Shown: piece after piece, positions 60,842-64,000 of the stretch
Numbering within the stretch: the stretch's first letter is position 1
Layout of the letters: every line of letters begins with the position of its first letter
Assembly (NCBI GenBank): GCA_965229765.1
Contig: CBDDJT010000004.1
Span: 310,001 to 374,000, forward strand
Direction: 5' to 3'
Length of the DNA: 64,000 bases
From: ASV31 sp965229765
GTDB taxonomy: Bacteria > Pseudomonadota > Alphaproteobacteria > Rhodobacterales > Rhodobacteraceae
Notes under the pieces: model-generated
Databases searched by the model: none
Told to the model about the DNA's origin: nothing
Seen by the model: the letters and a program-made list of their open reading frames with translations, nothing else
Program-made: the position numbers and the translations under genes

Positions 60842-60856
60842 CCACTTAGTGAATAT
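60837..60856. promoter_or_regulatory. SqrR/BigR-type operator
   Basis: An inverted repeat ATATTC-N8-GAATAT with core ATTC-CACTTAGT-GAAT, the ATTC-N8-GAAT spacing reported for SqrR/BigR, the persulfide-responsive ArsR-family repressors. It covers the -10 and +1, the place for a repressor. No sqrR-like gene is in the window. Confidence 0.6.
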
Positions 60857-60872
60857 GATTCAGGAGGCACCC

Positions 60873-62087
60873 ATGCCAAACGCACTCACGCGTCCGGCGG
60901 ACAGCTATTCGCCGCTATACTTCCTCGCCTCTCTTGGGGCCGGGGGGCTTGCCGTCACATTCTTCATGTACCTGTTCTTCTGGGTGCCGCATCCCGGCCA
61001 GCCCGTTCCGGTGTTCGAAGACATCATGGCCGCCTTCCAGACCGGGACCACCCCGCTTCAGGCCGCAATCGCCATCGCCATGCTGGGCATCGCCGTCTTC
61101 GGCTTTCTCAACATAAAGGCGCTGGTCTGGAACATCGGCCAGTATCGGGCCTTCCGGCAGACCGAAGCCTACCGCAAGCTGACCACGACCAACGGCGAAA
61201 CACAGCTTCTGGCCATGCCGCTGGCGCTGGCGATGACGGTCAACGTGGGCTTCATCCTTGGCCTTGTCTTCGTGCCCGGGCTTTGGGGCATCGTCGAATA
61301 CCTCTTCCCCTTCGCCATGGCCGCCTTCGTCGCCATCGGGGTCTTGGCCTTCCGCATGGTGGCCGATTTCCTTGGCCGTGTGCTGACCAAGGGGGGCGTC
61401 TTCGACGTGACCGCCCACAATTCCTTCGCCCAGCTGCTGCCGGCCTTCGCCATCTCGATGGTTGCCGTGGGTCTGGCCGCGCCCGCCGCGATGAGCACCA
61501 CGCCCCTGATCCAGGGGATCAGCCTGATCGCATCGACCTTCTTCGGCTTCACCGCGATCGTCTATGCCATCGTCGCCGCGATCACCGGCTTCAACTCGAT
61601 GCTGCACTATGGCACCGCGAAGGAAAGCGGCCCGACCCTGATGGTCGTCGTCCCGATCCTGACGGTCCTTGGGATCATGTTCCTGCGCCAGAACCACGGC
61701 CTGCACGTGTCCTTCGACAGCCACACCGCAAAGGCCGATGACCTTGTGTTCCTGTCGCGCATCCTTTCGGTGCAGGTGCTGTTCGCACTGCTCGGGCTGC
61801 TGGTGCTGCGCCGCCAGGGGTATTTCGACGCCTTCCTGTTCGGCGAAGCCAATTCGCCGGGCGCCTATGCGCTGGTCTGCCCGGGCGTCGCGCTGTCGGT
61901 CATGACGCATTTCTGGATCAACAAGGGCCTTGTCGCGAACGGCCTGGTTGCCAAGTTCTCGACCGGATACTGGGCGCTGACCGCTATTGCGCTGGCATTA
62001 CAGGTGGCGATGATCTGGCTGGTGTTTCACCTGAACCGTCGGCACTTTGGCCGCCCGGCACAGGGCACCGCCGTCCCTGCGGAGTGA
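60873..62087 (+). CDS. Ten-helix membrane protein, SLAC1/TehA-like; possible sulfur-related transporter
   Basis: 404 residues from ATG 60873, with AGGAGG five bases upstream. About ten transmembrane helices fill the protein. The first (SPLYFLASLGAGGLAVTFFM) and later ones (PLALAMTVNVGFILGLVFVP, FGFTAIVYAIVAAITGFNSM) resemble the tellurite-resistance/dicarboxylate-type (TDT, SLAC1-like) fold. A Rhodobacterales family with this N-terminus is annotated TsoY in my memory; I could not verify it. The upstream SqrR-type operator and FNR site point to a role in sulfide or sulfur-anion handling under low oxygen. Function is otherwise unknown. Confidence 0.7.
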   Translation: MPNALTRPADSYSPLYFLASLGAGGLAVTFFMYLFFWVPHPGQPVPVFEDIMAAFQTGTTPLQAAIAIAMLGIAVFGFLNIKALVWNIGQYRAFRQTEAYRKLTTTNGETQLLAMPLALAMTVNVGFILGLVFVPGLWGIVEYLFPFAMAAFVAIGVLAFRMVADFLGRVLTKGGVFDVTAHNSFAQLLPAFAISMVAVGLAAPAAMSTTPLIQGISLIASTFFGFTAIVYAIVAAITGFNSMLHYGTAKESGPTLMVVVPILTVLGIMFLRQNHGLHVSFDSHTAKADDLVFLSRILSVQVLFALLGLLVLRRQGYFDAFLFGEANSPGAYALVCPGVALSVMTHFWINKGLVANGLVAKFSTGYWALTAIALALQVAMIWLVFHLNRRHFGRPAQGTAVPAE

Positions 62088-62113
62088 TCCCCCGCGACAC
62101 CTGAACTGAACCG

Positions 62114-62139
62114 GGGCCAGGCACACGGGTGCCTGGCCC
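62114..62139. terminator. Hairpin terminator after the membrane-protein gene
   Basis: Perfect 11-bp stem (62114-62124 with 62129-62139), ACGG loop. Placed between convergent genes ending at 62087 (+) and 62155 (-), so probably bidirectional. No T-run. Confidence 0.6.
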
Positions 62140-62154
62140 ATTCGATTCCAGACG

Positions 62155-62706
<552 letters not shown>

Positions 62707-62853
62707 TGGCCAATCCCCCAGATCAGTCCTTTTTCGAAATGCTTGTAGCCAGCACCCCGTTCGCTAGGCTACGCGCCGGACTGCTGTTTCGTCAAAGGAA
62801 CACTCTGTTTCCAGTTCGCCGCCAGAATGCCACAATTCTCAAGGACCTCGCCA

Positions 62854-63462
62854 ATGACGGACGATCCCGACCGCCACGCCCAGAAGATGGCCAAGAAGAA
62901 GGCCGCGCGCGACAAGATCATGGCCACGAAGACCGAGGAAAAGGGACTGGTCATCGTGCACACCGGCAAGGGCAAGGGCAAAAGCTCTGCCGCGTTCGGC
63001 ATGATCTTTCGCTGCATCGCCCACGGGATGCCCTGCGCCGTGGTGCAGTTCATCAAGGGCGGCATGTCCACCGGTGAACGAGATCTGATCCTGTCGCGGT
63101 TCACCGACATCTGTCAGTTCCACACCATGGGCGAGGGCTTTACCTGGGAAACCCAGGACAAGACCCGCGACACCGAGATGGCGCAGGCCGCCTGGGAGAA
63201 GGCGAAAGAGCTGATCCGCGACGACACCAACCGCATGGTCCTGCTGGACGAGGTCAACATCGCGCTCCGCTACGACTACCTCGACATCGCCGAGGTCGTG
63301 CGGTTCCTGTCAGAAGAGAAGCCGCCGATGACCCATGTCGTGCTGACCGGGCGCAACGCCAAGGACGAACTGATCGAGATCGCCGACCTCGTGACAGAGA
63401 TGGAGCTGGTCAAGCACCCGTTCCGGTCCGGCATCAAGGCGCAGATCGGGGTGGAGTTCTGA
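62854..63462 (+). CDS. cobO: Cob(I)yrinic acid a,c-diamide adenosyltransferase
   Basis: 202 residues from ATG 62854; an in-frame ATG at 62827 is less likely because AAGGAC lies 7-12 bp before 62854. P-loop GKGKGKSS is at 38-45, and FIKGGMSTGE, MVLLDEVNIAL and HVVLTGRNAKDELIEIADLVTEM are CobO/BtuR signatures. It transfers the adenosyl group from ATP to Co(I). It acts after CobN and before CobC/CbiB. Confidence 0.96.
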   Translation: MTDDPDRHAQKMAKKKAARDKIMATKTEEKGLVIVHTGKGKGKSSAAFGMIFRCIAHGMPCAVVQFIKGGMSTGERDLILSRFTDICQFHTMGEGFTWETQDKTRDTEMAQAAWEKAKELIRDDTNRMVLLDEVNIALRYDYLDIAEVVRFLSEEKPPMTHVVLTGRNAKDELIEIADLVTEMELVKHPFRSGIKAQIGVEF

Positions 63463-63684
63463 CGCCAACCGCTGGCCCAGGCTTCTTGTCACCGCCGTCT
63501 CAGATGCCATCACCTGGAATAAGGCCCCGGACAGGCCTTGAAGTCGGCGGCCGCGCTGTGAACGGATCGGCCCGGCCGGAACGATCGCGTGCTCGGGTCA
63601 GCCGAAGGGCTGGCGCAGAAGGGCGTGGAATACTTGGCGGCGGAACCCGGTTGGCCCCCTGGGGCGTGGTGCTATGCTGCTGTC

Positions 63685-64000
63685 ATGGGACGCCGGATTC
63701 CAAACGCGCTGGAGCAACTCCTTCTTGCCTACTCCCTGTTGCCTGCTGCGGCCACGGCAGACGTGCCGCGCTGCTTGCCGATGCACCTCGGCGTGCGCGC
63801 CGTCGAACCACCGCCAAGCCAGTATGCCGCCTTCTGCCAGACCGAACCCGGCGCCTGCAGCCTCGAAGGCGAAGCGACGATCCCCTGGACCGATGCGCTG
63901 CGTGACTTGCTTTTCGCTGTCCAGCGCGAGGTGAACACCGAGATCGAGTTCCTGCCGGATTGGGAAAACAGCGGCCGGGAAGAGCTTTGGTGCTTTCCGG
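63685..64000 (+). CDS. Transglutaminase-like cysteine peptidase (BTLCP/DUF920), truncated by window end
   Basis: 105 codons are open from ATG 63685 to the edge. After an N-terminal hydrophobic signal-like stretch (LLLAYSLLPAAATADV) come YAAFCQTEPGACSLEG, PWTDALRDLLFAVQREVNTEI and DWENSGREELWCFP. These are the lead-in of the bacterial transglutaminase-like cysteine protease family (LapG-like), whose catalytic GDCEDYA motif would lie just beyond the window. The likely location is the periplasm. No start alternative was better. Confidence 0.8.
   Translation, partial: MGRRIPNALEQLLLAYSLLPAAATADVPRCLPMHLGVRAVEPPPSQYAAFCQTEPGACSLEGEATIPWTDALRDLLFAVQREVNTEIEFLPDWENSGREELWCFP

Overview
The window is a high-GC chromosomal segment of an alphaproteobacterium, almost certainly a member of the Rhodobacterales (Rhodobacter/Paracoccus/Roseobacter group). 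This rests on the gene content and order: PhbA-PhbB, ETF-QO, an aa3-oxidase subunit IV, the TIGR02302 protein, tandem peptide deformylases with fmt, CbiG-CobJ, CobW-CobN, and several small Rhodobacterales-type proteins. Genes are dense, often with 4-bp start/stop overlaps. GTG and TTG starts occur. I see no tRNA, rRNA, insertion sequence, phage or CRISPR array, so this is core chromosome, not an island.

Layout. 1-9.8 kb: 3' end of era, DUF1491, Sua5, an acyl-CoA dehydrogenase with an MBL-fold hydrolase, the small cytochrome oxidase subunit IV, a lipoprotein, AzlCD, MobA with a partner gene, a membrane protein and greA. 10-18.5 kb: ETF-QO, a TPR protein, ispE, polyprenyl synthase, DUF2007, a TrmN6-type methyltransferase, YdcH, an EamA exporter and its LysR regulator. 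18.6-21.9 kb: the PHB genes phaA-phaB behind a promoter whose spacer is a perfect PhaR-type operator, then an EAL protein. 22-29.7 kb: tag, tlpA divergent from argH, lysA, the TIGR02302 protein and a zinc-ribbon protein. 29.9-36.8 kb: ftsE-ftsX-plsC, two small membrane proteins, three overlapping def-type genes with fmt, and a PatB-type C-S lyase.

From 36.9 to 63.5 kb the region is dominated by cobalamin synthesis. A minus-strand operon runs DUF6732, cbiX, cobH, cobL, cobI, a cbiG-cobJ fusion and cobM. Plus-strand DUF1636-cobC-cbiB follow. After a murein transglycosylase, YcaQ and SMC comes a B12-riboswitch-controlled hupE, then cobW, a GNAT gene, cobN and, further on, cobO. Together these cover cobalt uptake (HupE), chelation (CbiX early or CobN late, with CobW as metal chaperone), ring methylation and contraction, adenosylation (CobO) and aminopropanol attachment (CobC, CbiB). 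cobK and the ring-contraction oxygenase (CobG or CobZ) are not in the window.

The most interesting non-coding signals are: (i) a promoter at 60.80-60.86 kb upstream of a 10-TM membrane protein, where an FNR-type site at -41.5 is combined with a SqrR/BigR-type ATTC-N8-GAAT operator over the -10/+1 region; (ii) the PhaR-type operator filling the 17-bp spacer of the phaA promoter; (iii) a B12 riboswitch with its own promoter and a hairpin that buries the hupE Shine-Dalgarno; (iv) dispersed-repeat-like DNA embedded in frame inside cobN. A degenerate third peptide deformylase is the most interesting protein observation. All functional calls are from reading the sequence; no database search was run.
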